Shown one piece after another: positions 19,111 to 30,770 of a stretch of DNA of 64,000 nucleotides (the first letter of the stretch is position 1; each line of letters begins with the position of its first letter). This DNA is from Dermatophagoides farinae. Taxonomy: Eukaryota; Arthropoda; Arachnida; Sarcoptiformes; Pyroglyphidae. The notes below the pieces were generated by a model that was not told the origin of the DNA, searched no databases, and saw only the letters and a list, made by a program, of their open reading frames with translations. The position numbers and the translations under genes were made by a program. The stretch is from positions 312,501-376,500 of the forward strand of contig NC_134683.1 in assembly GCF_024713945.1 (NCBI RefSeq), in the 5' to 3' direction.

Positions 19111-22100
19111 ATGGTTAGTAACAATCGTTATCGATGTCCACATAATAATGATAATGATAATGGAAATGGAGATGACGGTGGCGGAAACCATTTTGATCCA
19201 ATTGGTAACAATGATAATGATGATGATGATGAAAACAGTGAAAGACGAAGACGACAACGACAATATTCAAATCGTAGTGGTATAATAATAAATGATTCAA
19301 ATACCTATAACCATAATAGTGGTAGTAGCATTAATAATGTTGATGGTGGAATGAAATTACGTTCAAATAGAATTATTGGAACAATCATGACGACAGTTGT
19401 ATGCGGCGGTTCACCATCAAAAACAACAACCGGTGATGATGTTGAAAATTTCCAGAATCAAGATTCTTCTTTTTCTTTGAAATCAGACCAGAATGGAATG
19501 AAATTATTATTATTTGAGGATTCCATCATTAATGCAAATAATTCATCGACATCTGATACGTTCAAATCGATAAATAATAATCGTGATTCAAAAATCATCA
19601 TTGCCAATAATGTTAAAACAACTTTAGGTGATAAAAGAAAAATTCCTACTCGACAACAACCAAAAACACCATCTACGATTCACATACCAAGACAACAACA
19701 ACGACGTTCGAGTGATGATGATCAAGTGATAAAAGCCAAATCCCAAAACCAATTTTCTAATGAATCCACCATTAATCAAACGAATCAACGAAACAAACGA
19801 TCATCATCATCGACAACAACCACCAATAAACAACAAACGCAAGATAATAATTTTGCTCAAAAACGTCGCCGATTAAGACGTCCAATTTGGAATACAAATT
19901 CTACGAAAAAATCCACATCATCATTATCGGATGTTAGCTATTTCGAACAACAAAAACAACAGAAAAAAATAGTGACCACCACCACTACCGAAGAAGAAGA
20001 CATTGATAATCATAGTATACGTTCATCAAGTCCAATGAATATTTGTCAATCATCATCCAATGATTCAGATAGTGGTTGTATGAGTAGTAGTTATGGTGAA
20101 TCAATACAATCACCATCGACAACACCACAACAATCGATTGTTGTTAAATCATCAATGGAATCATCACAATCAATCAACGGTTCTAATGATAACAATGGTG
20201 ATAATTGTGGAACATTATCATCATCAACAACCACATCATCATCATTATCCGTAGCAATACGAACACCACCATCAACATATGATCCAAATGGTTTTGGTGT
20301 CATTGAAGATCAACCTGAACAAAATGTTCATGAATGTCGTGAACAAGATGATGAGCCAAAGTAAGTGTCTTAATTTGTTTATATTTTTATTTTATGATTT
20401 TTTTCTTGCGATTGACGCCATGAAACAACATGAAAAACGAATGTCTCTTGCAAACATTGACATGTCAGACAACCAGATCATACAGGCTTCACATTTTGAT
20501 TGATACCAAAAATTGTGCATCATTCAACTTAGCTAGCAACTATTCATGCAATAAATCTAGAGAACTAGATTCTTTTTTCTTTATTAGAATCGGGCGAAAA
20601 CAAAAAACAAAACTAAAAATGAAAAAAAACATCCATGATGTCGGCTTTGTTTGTTACTATAAGGTGACACACACGACACGACAACAAATGAATCGAAACG
20701 ATTCCGATTTCATCATTTGGCATCAGACCAATCTGAGACAACTGTACTTTATAAAAAACCGGCAAGATTATATTATTTTCGGGTGATACCTTGTTGTTGT
20801 TGTTGTTGTCTTGTCTTGTGTGTGTGTGTGCGTTTGTTTGTTTTTTCACTGATTTTATACGCATTTTACTAATGCTGATTAATGTTTGTTTTTTTCGTTC
20901 AATTCAAATGAAAAAAGTTAATTTTTTTTACACTTTTTTTTTATTGAATGACAAGTGACTGCCTGTCATCTGTCATCATATCGAAAAAAACCCATTATTT
21001 TGAGTCTGGCTCTGACATAACAGAATCATCATTGTTGTCCTCGATTCTTAAAATAACTTCTTTTTTTTATTGTAATGGCCATCTATCTATTTAGCAATTA
21101 CAATGATTTGCATTGAATTCGTAATACGATAATCATTAATTCCTTGTTTTTTTTAATGGATTTGTTTGCTAATTGGAATTGGATTTCTCTTTTCTTTTCT
21201 ATTTTTTTCCATGTGATTTAGTAAAATTTTTGTTGGTGGTCTACCATGGGATACAACTGAATGTAAGTATTGTCTGTCACACAATGTTTACCAAAAAAAA
21301 AAAAATTCCGAATGGAAATTTTGTTCCTAATCGATCAAAAAAAAAAATTAGTAACCCGAACTGTTAGTGAGAATTTTTCCGTCAAAATGGATCGAAAGAA
21401 TTCGATCAGTTGACATTCAAATCAATATACAATATCGATTCTAATTCAATGTTTTTTCATGCAATTAATACCATTCTGTAATTACCGATGTTTATTTTTC
21501 TTTTTTTGCAGATGATCTTGAATATTACTTTAGTCATTTTGGTAAAGTCACCGAGATCAATATCAAATATGATCCAATGTCATGTTTAACACGTGGTTTT
21601 TGTTTCGTAACATTTCAATCTGAAGAAACTGTCCGCACTATACTCCGGAAACCTGTTCATATAATTAAAGGCAAAATAATTGAATTAAAACGTGCTAAAT
21701 ATAGACCAATTTGTAAAAAAGTATTTGTTGGTGGCCTGGATCCATTGATCACTGAACAAGATATTAAAACATATTTCTCACAATATGGAACGGTATGTAT
21801 GGCTTTTGTTATGTTTTTGATCCATTCTATTGATCATTGGTCTTTCATTCCTTGTCCAGGTAATTGCCATAGAATCACCTAAAGATAAAATACGTAATCG
21901 AAAACGTGAATTCTGTTTCATTGTTTTCGATAGTGAAACAGCTGTCGATCGTGCCTGTTATTATCCACGACAATACATTATCAATAGGATTTGTGATGTA
22001 AAAAAAGCACAACCACAACCCATTTGTTATCAACAAAAACGTATGGCTGCCACTGCCGGTTTAGATCAAACGCTCAGTACAGCTCATTTGAATAAAATTC

Positions 22101-22906
22101 TACTAAGTGATGGTGGAAAAACGGCAGCAGTTGCTGCTAATATCGCAACAGTCGCACCAGATAACAGTGCCACCAGTTCATTACCACCCGATACTCTAAA
22201 TCCGGTATTGACACCATTGGGAACCATTCTTTATTATCAACCTTTGAATTCTGCCCGTATTACGACAACGGCTACACCTACGTCTAGCCTCAGCCCTCGT
22301 ATAATGCCAATAGTGGCTACCAGACCACCACCACAGGCAACAGGAACAACGATACCCTTTGTGCCATATCCGGCTACAGGAATCTATTCTCCACAAGCTT
22401 TGTATGCTTCTATGGCTTCCTCGGTTACAAATGGTTATACTCATAATTTAATTACCGGCGCCGCCAATGCTACAGCAGTTACAACGGCTAATCAAACATC
22501 AAATCCATTAGTTGAACCATCAAGTGTAGCTGATTATTACCTGAATTATTATGCTCAAACAGCAGCCTATTATGCCCAACAACAACAACAACAACAACAG
22601 ACTATTAATGAATCAATGTCCAGATCGGTTGCACCGAATCCATCAACAATGGCCATCATATCATCATCTCGTTCATCATCATCAAGTACATCATCGACAA
22701 CTGAATCATCATCGGAATCAAATAATATTCTTTCATATAAATCATGCCTTAATACGAATCCAATCATTGGCAAGCCTTCATCATTAGCAGCATATTCATT
22801 TGCACATCCACCAAGAATGACTTCTTCTTATTCACACCATCATCATACATTTATCTATGATACAGAGGGTACAACAACTTCCTCTAATACACCGACGAAT
22901 AATTGA
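19111..22906 (+). CDS. Squid-like hnRNP with two RRMs and long disordered ends
   Basis: The exons are 19111-20360, 21222-21262, 21512-21792 and 21860-22906; junction phases agree and the product is 872 aa. Exon 1 encodes 416 residues of Asn/Ser/Thr/Gln/Arg-rich disordered sequence. RRM1 follows (RNP2 KIFVGGL, RNP1 RGFCFVTF), then RRM2 (RNP2 KVFVGGL, RNP1-like REFCFIVF, with the usual Gly replaced by Glu). The layout and linker (KRAKYRPICKK) match the squid/hnRNP A/B/D/DAZAP1 group, which binds mRNA in nucleus and cytoplasm for splicing and localisation. The 310-residue C-tail is Ala/Thr/Pro/Gln/Tyr-rich with YYAQTAAYYAQQQQ, a prion-like composition. The 861-nt first coding intron is the longest clear intron here. 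The exon 1 link is supported by an open frame to a perfect GTAAGT donor of matching phase; transcript proof is lacking. Confidence 0.85.
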
Positions 22907-23601
22907 TCAAATTGACATTCATAAATTCATTAAAAATCCATGCAAAAATATACATGTGATCTCATCTCATCTCATTAATCAATCGGCCCTTATACGACGA
23001 TAATTCTTTAGTCATTTTCATACACACTCACACGCACACACCAAGAATAAACAGAATACACGTGCACAATTTTTTCTTTTGAGTGATTCCATTATTATAT
23101 ATTGATTTGTTGTTTTTATTGATTATTGTTATATGATAATCGACATTTTTCAACAATTTTCATTGTTTATGTCATTAATCACAATTTTTTCTCAAAAAAA
23201 TAATAAAAGCTATTGTTCCACACACGCTGCTTGTGAGTGTGTGTGTTTGATCGATAAATAAAAATCTGAATTGAAATTAGATTCAATTTTTATGTCTGGC
23301 CAAAAAAACTTTCTTTTTGTTTTTTTGGCTGCCAATCAAAAAAAAAACTGAAAAAAGAACTTTTTCCAGCCTGACATATATACAATCAATAAATTAATCG
23401 ATTGGGAACCACCAAAGAATTCTTTGATGCCACAATTATTACCACACACACCATCATTTGATCGGTTGTTTATACGACGATGATCAATTTCGGTCTGGTT
23501 GGTTGGTTTGATGTATGGCAATTGGCTGGCTATATCAATGGTGTATTCATTTCATTCGATTCATTGATGATTCGAATGTTTTCTATGATTGGTTAGCGAA
23601 A
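22907..23601. other. Intergenic between the hnRNP and channel genes
   Basis: This contains the 3' UTR of the hnRNP gene, with AATAAA-like hexamers near 23046 and 23200, and the 5' flank of the channel. No coding feature was seen. Confidence 0.5.
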
Positions 23602-25077
23602 ATGCAATCATCATCATTCAGGATTTGGTCAATTGTCATCATCTGTTGCTGGTGGTGGTCATTGATTGGATGGCCAATACAAATGTAAATATTGTTCTCT
23701 TTGAATCATAATTTAATGTATATTGATATATTGATTTTGATGAATTTTATAGTTGCCAATGTTCATCAGATATATTGAAAATTAGTGAAATGGTACGGCA
23801 AATGGTAAACAAACGACATTATAATAAAGATATTCGACCAGATTATGGTAGTGGTGGACCATTAATTGTTAATGTTACTATCGCTATACATGATATTTAT
23901 GATATATCGGATGTAAATATGGTAATCATCAATGAATGAATTGATCGAATGATTGTTTACTTGACTTACCAAAATGATTCTTTTTTCTTATTGATCAAAA
24001 GGATTTCACTATCGATCTTCATTTTCGTCAATATTGGCGTGATTCAAGACTTATGTTCGAACCGATCTCAAATATAACTCGTTTGTTTATGGGTGGTGAT
24101 TTTTATGAATTAATCTGGCTTCCTGATACATTCTTTTTAAATGGAAAATCCTTGCAGACTCATCAATCAACAGCATCCACGAGATCCAATACATTGATTG
24201 AATTGTCTCATAATGGATCAATATTGTATAGTACACGTATGACCGTTGTGGCCAGTTGTCCAATGGATCTTTCTTATTTTCCGGCTGATCGACAACGTTG
24301 TCAGCTGAATTTTGGTAGCTGTACGTTTTTTTGATGAGAAAAAATTATTTTCTTCTGATTTTTTTCCATTTTTTCCAATCAACAGATGGCTACACTATCG
24401 ACGATATTATTTATAAATGGACACCGGGTAAAATTTTACTTGAAGATCGCAATTTGGCCACTTTTACTGTTTCTGGACTGAATAATAGTCACCAGATTCG
24501 TCATAATGATGTTGGATCATTTAGTCATCTGATTCTCTATATCGATATTGAAAGATCCACTGGTTATTATTTGTATCAAACATTTATACCGGCATTTCTT
24601 ATCGTTCTCATTTCATGGATACCATTCTGGTTGGGTCATGATGATCACGTCGAACGTGTTGCTATTGGTGTGACAACGGTGTTGACAATTACTACTTTGA
24701 TAACAAGCACGATGGAATCGTTGCCGAAAATTTCTTACGTAAAAGCATTAGATATTTATCTTTTTGTTTGTTTCATCATGGTATTCATATCACTAATTGA
24801 ATATGCTATTGTCGGTTATTATGAACATTCACGTCGTATACGTTTTATACATCAATGTTTATGTTTGAAACCTATTGCTACTGGTCAACAGCCAACGAAT
24901 GAACCGAATCACCATCAGCAGCATAATAATATTCTGGAATCACGATTATTTATGGATCAAACATCATCGATTGATTATTATTCACGTTGGTTATTTCCAA
25001 TCATTTTTGCATTGTTCAATGCAATTTATATATGGTTTATATTTAGTGTTAAAGAATTTTATCATCATGATATTTAA
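23602..25077 (+). CDS. Cys-loop ligand-gated ion channel subunit (GABA/Glu-type, atypical pore)
   Basis: The exons are 23602-23684, 23753-23921, 24002-24320 and 24386-25077 (420 aa, phases consistent). A signal peptide (IWSIVIICCWWWSLIG) precedes the ligand-binding domain, with WLPDTFF and the Cys-loop CPMDLSYFPADRQRC (13 residues between the Cys), then NFGSYGYTIDDIIYKW. Four membrane helices follow: M1 after STGYYLYQTFIPAFL; M2 VAIGVTTVLTITTLI; M3 ALDIYLFVCFIMVFISLIEY; M4 near the end. The overall match is to arthropod RDL/GRD/pHCl-type anion channels. However, the PAR motif before M2 is replaced by V279-E280-R281, putting Glu at -1', as in cation channels. The M3-M4 loop is only about 60 residues. 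No second loop-C disulfide typical of Glu/Gly receptors was seen. The transmitter cannot be told from sequence. Confidence 0.88.
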
Positions 25078-25083
25078 ATTATC

Positions 25084-25089
25084 AATAAA
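25084..25089 (+). terminator. Poly(A) signal AATAAA of the channel gene
   Basis: AATAAA lies 7 nt after the channel stop. Cleavage 10-30 nt on would fall inside the last exon of the convergent calponin-type gene. Confidence 0.5.
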
Positions 25090-25091
25090 TT

Positions 25092-26026
25092 TCAAAAATT
25101 TGACATTTTACATTTTTTTTGATCGTTGATTGATTGATCATATTGAAGTGGTGGACTTTTACCAAGAAAAATTTCTTTTAAATTTGTTATTGGTATAGAT
25201 GGTTGACGTTGTACTAGTGGATCACGTGGTGGTCTTTGTATACGTTGTTGATCTTTACTGACATTGATGTCTAAACGTTTTTTAACCCATTCAGTATCGA
25301 CATGTGAAACATGTAGATCATCACCTAACGGCATTCCATTTCTACGACGTACATTGGATCCAATTTGTTCAATTTGTTGCAATCCATAATCCATTTGTTC
25401 ATTAAGCCATTCATCATATGGTTTCCCAAGCGTTGGTTTATTACCATTTTTTTCTGCTATCTATATGAATAAATAAATCGATAATCGATAATTGAAATAA
25501 AAAAAAAATGGAAACAGATTTCACTTACATATCTTCCTAATGTATAAAGACAACGTGTTACTTTCGGCATATCTAGCATTGATAATAAATCTTCAACGTC
25601 GAATAATTCCGTATCATTGAGACCATATTGACGACATGCATCCAAGAATCGGTGAATATTTTCCACTTTTTTTCCTTTATCATCACCTTTTTCCAATAAA
25701 CTCTTCTTCATGCTTGATGTTTGTTGTTTACCATTATCTCGTAGATCGGATGCTACATTTTCCATTAATCGACATAATACAACACCATCACGTAAATATT
25801 GTTCATATTCATAACTAAATGATATTTCTTCAATCATTTTCCATAACCATAATAAAAATTGACTTTCACGTACATAATCAACATCAGAACGCTGTTTTGT
25901 GTATGTTTAGGATGGATAAATATTTGTATTTAGACAATGTTTTTATTATGGAAAATAAAAAAAACTTACAGGTTTTGGCATAGGTAAACAAGGTGATGTG
26001 TTATCAGCATGGTGATTTTTAGCCAT
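25092..26026 (-). CDS. Calponin-homology (transgelin/muscle-protein-20-like) protein
   Basis: The exons are 26026-25970, 25891-25529 and 25460-25092 (262 aa, all phase 0). A single CH domain spans about residues 25-145: FLLWLWKMIEEI, YLRDGVVLCRLMENV, KKVENIHRFLDACRQYGL, LFDVEDLLSMLDMPKVTRCL and YTLGRYIA. A segment after it (GKPYDEWLNEQ, YGLQQIEQIGSN) parallels the post-CH region of transgelins, where a calponin repeat normally follows. Here the repeat is not recognisable, and an Arg/Pro-rich basic tail of about 60 residues replaces it. Transgelin/calponin proteins bind and bundle actin. The CH domain carries a Lys/Gly/Ser-rich insertion at about 76-90. The stop is 14 bp from the stop of the convergent channel gene. 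Confidence 0.85.
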
Positions 26027-27993
26027 AATTTTTTTATTTTTGATTCCTCTATTTGTACAATCAACTTTACCTTTCCAATGAAAAAAAAATATTCTGTCAG
26101 GTCAGATCAGGTCATAGGTTAATATAATGTTGAAATACAAAGTTCAACAAAATGAATACAGGATACGGAGAGAATGGATAGGTCACTTGTTGCCAATAAT
26201 AATAAATTCAATTAACACTTGGTCCACTTTTTTTCATCAAAGTTTTTTCATTCATTTTTCGTACAGCAGGATTTCTTGATGTGTATGTTGTGTTGTGTTG
26301 TTGATTTCTGGGTGTTGGCATCATCATCATGCATCATCCATTCATCCGTCCGTCATGAATTTGATGAGATCGTTTTGTTCTGTTTCTTTTTTTTCGGTAG
26401 CAAAGCAAAGCAACATCTGCATGTTGGGAGTCAACCACCGCGACGATGATGATGATGATGACAATAGCAGCTGTTGGCAGTGTTGTTGGAAAAAAAATTC
26501 TTTCAAGCAAATTCGAATCCTGGTTCGAATTCTGCTGTGTTCATCGGAATAATTTCTTCTCAACTACAAAATTGAAGTAGTGGTGATGGTGGTGGTGGTG
26601 TTGGTGATGACGATAAAAAGGTCAAATTTAAAAATAGACAAAATTCAGTGATTTCAACAATTATATTGTTGCTTAGACAAAAAGTTAATTTGAATAAAAA
26701 TATTCCATTCACAATGTACGTACAATTTCAAATGATTTCAATACATGGATTTATTCGTCAGAAAAAAATGATTTATGACGAGATTAACATCAAAAACAGG
26801 ATGTTTTTTTTGTTTTCGGTTCATGTGTAGGATTGTTGGTAATTTTATCGCTACTTTTGAAAATGGACGATGCTAATCTATTTACGGACATTGAACGAAT
26901 CCGATGATTATGTGTGTGTGTGTGTGTATGTGTGGGTGGGTGGAGGATCTGGTTTTTCAAGCTGTTTTTTTTTGTCCATTCGAGAGGTGCTAATATTTTT
27001 TTTCAGTGTTTTTGTAACTGGACAAAACAAGCCAGAAAAAAGTCTTGACCAAATGTTACACAATTGATGATGTATCAGCTGTTTGTGTCAGGTCTATTGA
27101 AATTTGAATCGAATGAATCAGAATGAACGAAGAAAAAAATTAATTAATAATTTATTTCCATTCATCAATTGCTTTATTGTAATAACGAAAATTGAAAATT
27201 GAAAATGAAAAAGAAAAAAGCCGACAAAAGAGCGAAAAAAACTTTTCAATTCATTTTTTTATCGTTTGAAAATATGAAAATTTTCCTGTCATATTTGATT
27301 ATTACGATGATGATGAATAATGGTGTTTGATGAACGATTTTCGTACAGAAAAAAACCAGATTCAATTCAATTGATCATTCATATAAATGTCGATTTTTGT
27401 GACGTAATCATTATCATTTGATCAATAAAAAAAAATTTTTTATTTCAAAACTTGAATTTCGAATCATAAAAATTCAATTGTCTTAATTAATCTTTTCAGA
27501 TTCAGATAAATGCCATTCATTACAAATATCTCAATGGTCATCTAATGAAAAAATTTCTGACGTCATCATGCCCTGATAATATGATAATTTCATGATAATG
27601 GTCATCGATATTTTTTTTTTTTTTTTTTGAATGTGATGATTAAAGATTGAAATCAAAAAATGTTCTTTTTCTGGAAAAAAAACCTGAATTTATTTAAATT
27701 CATAATCGTAGAAATGAATTGAGTGATGATGAATCAATTTCATTGCCATATCCATCATGAAAAATTGTGTGTGCGTGTGTAAGAACACGAATATTTTATC
27801 GGAAGAAAAAAAAATAAAACAAAACCAAACAAAAAATCAGGATTATTATTTATTTAAAGGCAATGAAAAAATCTTGATGATCATGATTTCAATTTTTAAA
27901 AAAATAATTCAATGATTGAACGATTCCGTTTGGTAGTTGATTTTTTTTTTTGTAAATCTGGAAAAAGTTCTTGTGAGACAACAACAAACAAAA
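26027..27993. other. Intergenic, no gene supported
   Basis: About 2 kb with CAT/GAT and GT tracts (26905-26945) and A/T runs. A small inverted repeat (ATTCGAA-TCCTGG-TTCGAAT) lies near 26510-26530. TATTTAAAGG at 27851-27860 is a possible weak TATA element for the next gene. No coding frame is credible. Confidence 0.5.
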
Positions 27994-28820
27994 ATGTTGC
28001 ATAAATCATCATTTCATTGTATTGTTTTTATTATCGTCGTCGTTAATATTTGTGAATCGATGGCAAGTAAATCATCGAAATTCTCATCACCATCATCATC
28101 ATGTAACAAAACCGAAACTGATCAATGTGCATTGAATCTCATACCATTAACAAATGAATCAATATTACGGAATCCACCAAAAACATTAACGGAAATCAAT
28201 CATATATGTCAAAATTTCATGTTTCCAATGGAAGGTTGTATGCGTAGATATGCAATGAAATGTATGACAAAATCCGCACGACAACCATTATTAGTAATGC
28301 TATATTCGGTGACAAAATTGAATAAAAAAATTTGTTCAATACGAAAACGTAAACAAAATTTTCTAACATTAATTGATTGTGTTTACAACAATTTGGATTT
28401 ATACTCTCAGCTGATGTTTAATTTAACACGTCAAATGTATGCAATTTCCCGTGATCATCGTGATAAACTTAAATTTCCAATGATTTGTTGGTAAATATAT
28501 CGATTGATTGATCGATTTTCATTTGAATTTTAACATCATTTTTTTTAATTTTCATCAGCTACGCTCATCGACAAAACGAATGGGTCAAAGTGCAATTATT
28601 GAAAGATTGCCCGAACAACACAAGAGCTCACGAAGAATTAAATAATTGGCTTGACAGTTATACTGGTGATTTATTAAATTTATTTTGTGGTGATTATACT
28701 GAAGATTCGGACAAATGTGATTCATTACAAATACCAAAATGGTCATCACGTGATAATGAAACATTGCCATGGAAAAGTTTCTTAATGGTTTTGGTGGATT
28801 TATTAAATGATTTAAAATGA
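27994..28820 (+). CDS. Secreted 27-kDa-hemolymph-like Cys-rich protein, copy A
   Basis: The exons are 27994-28490 and 28559-28820 (252 aa). It has a signal peptide (FHCIVFIIVVVNICESM). The mature part has the arachnid hemolymph-protein pattern: TDQCALNLIPLTNES, NPPKTLTEINHICQNF, EGCMRRYAMKCM, a Lys/Arg-rich CSIRKRKQNFLTLIDC, then FPMICC across the intron and CGDYTEDSDKCD near the end. The intron is phase 2 and splits the second Cys codon of the CC pair; copies B and C do the same. I know such sequences from ticks, spiders and mites as uncharacterised secreted proteins related to insect 27-kDa hemolymph glycoprotein; the function is unknown. It is tandem with copy B, 730 bp downstream. The ATG at 27994 is the first Met before the signal peptide. 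Confidence 0.8.
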
Positions 28821-29446
28821 GCCACACTCATTACGAAAGAAACCTATTGCCAGTGTACTTTTAAAACACTCATTCACCACCACCACCAAATCGATTAAAT
28901 GTAATTTCTCTGAATGACAGACCAAATGACGAAAAATAAAAAAAAATTCCAAGAATTTTAAGTAAAAATAATTCATCAACGACAATGAATCAAAAAAAAA
29001 AAAAAAAAATTTATAAATAAATGAATCAACAGTAAACAAGTTTGTTTGTTCAAATTCCAATAATTTTTTCATTTATTCAAAAATAATATGATGATGATTA
29101 TGATCAAAAGATATTTTATCAACACAACGATCATCATTTTACCTTTTTTTTCATTTCATCGGAAAAAAAATTCTGAAAATAAATTCAATTTCTTTAAAAA
29201 AAATCAAATTAATTCACCAATCTTTTCATTTATACGGTGATTTTTTTTTTAAAGTAAATGGAATCTTTCGCGTATGGTAGTGTTGAATGGAAGTGGTAAA
29301 GAAAGAATTTTTCATATTTTACCTCGTCATTTTTCTGTCTATAATCAAGATAATTTTTTTCGAAATTTTCAAATAAAAATTTTATCAAATAAATTTACAG
29401 CTGTATTAATAATGAAAACAACAACATTAATCTGGCCAAGTTTCGC
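28821..29446. other. Intergenic between tandem copies A and B
   Basis: AT-rich spacer with A/T runs and AAATAAA-type hexamers near 28936 and 29016 (3' end of copy A). It leads into the TATA box of copy B. No other feature is visible. Confidence 0.5.
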
Positions 29447-29455
29447 TATAAATAG
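29447..29455 (+). promoter_or_regulatory. TATA box of hemolymph-like copy B
   Basis: TATAAATAG is a near-ideal TATA element 104 bp upstream of the ATG at 29551; a start near 29478 would give a 5' UTR of about 70 nt. Confidence 0.6.
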
Positions 29456-29550
29456 CCCGAAATTTTTACCAAATTTTATTTAATTTTTCTTTTTTTTTCT
29501 TTCTTTCTTTCGTCATTCATTCGCTAGATTGCAACCAAATTATTTCAACC

Positions 29551-30398
29551 ATGAAGATTCGATCAATATTTCATCATGTTTCACAACTATTAATGGTCAT
29601 CATTGCCACGACGACGATAATGGTGACCGATGGTTCAATTTCCACGGCAAAACATTGTAAACGTGCTGATCGATGTGCATTGACATTAATACCATTGACG
29701 GATGCTAAATTCATGTCCAAACCTCCGAGAACACCGCAAGAATTGAATGAATGGTGCAAACGTGTTGCGCCACAAGAACGTTGTCTAAAAGATTTTGCCA
29801 ATAAATGTCTGGATAAACAATCCAAACAATCATTATCAGTTATGATGTATAGTTTTTCACGAACGAATAAACGTTTGTGTACGAATAAGAAACGACGTCA
29901 AACATTTCTGAATCTTATTGAATGTGGCCATAAAGAATTGACTATGTTTGCAGATATTCTTAAAAATTTAACCACAGATTTTCATGGAATTTTGACGTTT
30001 AAACAACAAAATTTACGTATACCATTAGGTTGTTGGTAAGTGTGCACGATTAATTTATTGCAAATTTCACAAACTAATCTATTGTGATATGTAGTTCCTA
30101 TTATAAATGGAAAAATATTGCCGCTACAAAAGTCATACAAATGTGTCCAGATAATGACGCAGCACACGAAGAAGTGGAAAATCTTCTGAATGGTTATACA
30201 AATGATTTATTAGCTGTTGTTTGTGGTGATTATACGGAAGAATCGGATAAATGTGATAAAATTATCCAAAAAATACCTGAATGGAAACAACCGTTACGTT
30301 GGAATAATTTTATTATACCATTGGTCGAAATATTCGATAGTATCGATGATAATAGTGCTGGTGATGAGGATGCTGGTGTTGTATCATCATCGCAATGA
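29551..30398 (+). CDS. Secreted 27-kDa-hemolymph-like Cys-rich protein, copy B
   Basis: The exons are 29551-30035 and 30095-30398 (262 aa). It has a signal peptide (VSQLLMVIIATTTIMVTDGS). The mature part parallels copy A: ADRCALTLIPLTDAKF, PPRTPQELNEWCKRV, ERCLKDFANKCL, CTNKKRRQTFLNLIEC, IPLGCC across the intron, then AHEEVENLLNGYTNDLL and VCGDYTEESDKCD. Cysteine number and spacing match copy A. The phase-2 intron again divides the CC pair. It ends in an acidic Asp/Ser tail. Similarity is high in the Cys framework and moderate elsewhere, so the duplication is not recent. A strong TATA box suggests abundant or tissue-specific expression (inference). The function is unknown. Confidence 0.82.
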
Positions 30399-30770
30399 AT
30401 TTTTTTTTAAAGATAAAATGACATTTCATTTTTGAATTAAATAAAAATATGTTACATTCATACATACAATATAGATAAATAGATAAATAAAATAAACAAA
30501 AACCCAAAGAAAAAATCCAAAAATAACAGCAAAGGTTTGATTGATTGGTTGGATACAAATGGTGGCCACGAAAAACAAAATATGTGATATGTTCGTGTTG
30601 ACCTTTCAGCCGAAGAAGTTTTTTTTTGTTTTGTTTTGTCTTCTGGTTCAACGAACCAGAAGTTTGTCGATGCTTGATGGTTATCATCATCAATTATGGT
30701 GGCAATGACAATGATATCATCGTCTTTGAATTTTGGCAATGAATTTAAATCAAAATTGAATGCAGTACAA
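30399..30770. other. Short convergent gap
   Basis: About 370 bp between copy B (plus) and the tetraspanin (minus), probably shared 3' UTR space. AAATAAAAT occurs at about 30439. Nothing else was seen. Confidence 0.5.

Noticed and set aside
26510-26530. GGTTCGAATTC resembling a tRNA B box.
   Set aside because: No A box, cloverleaf or anticodon arm nearby; it is better explained as a short inverted repeat.
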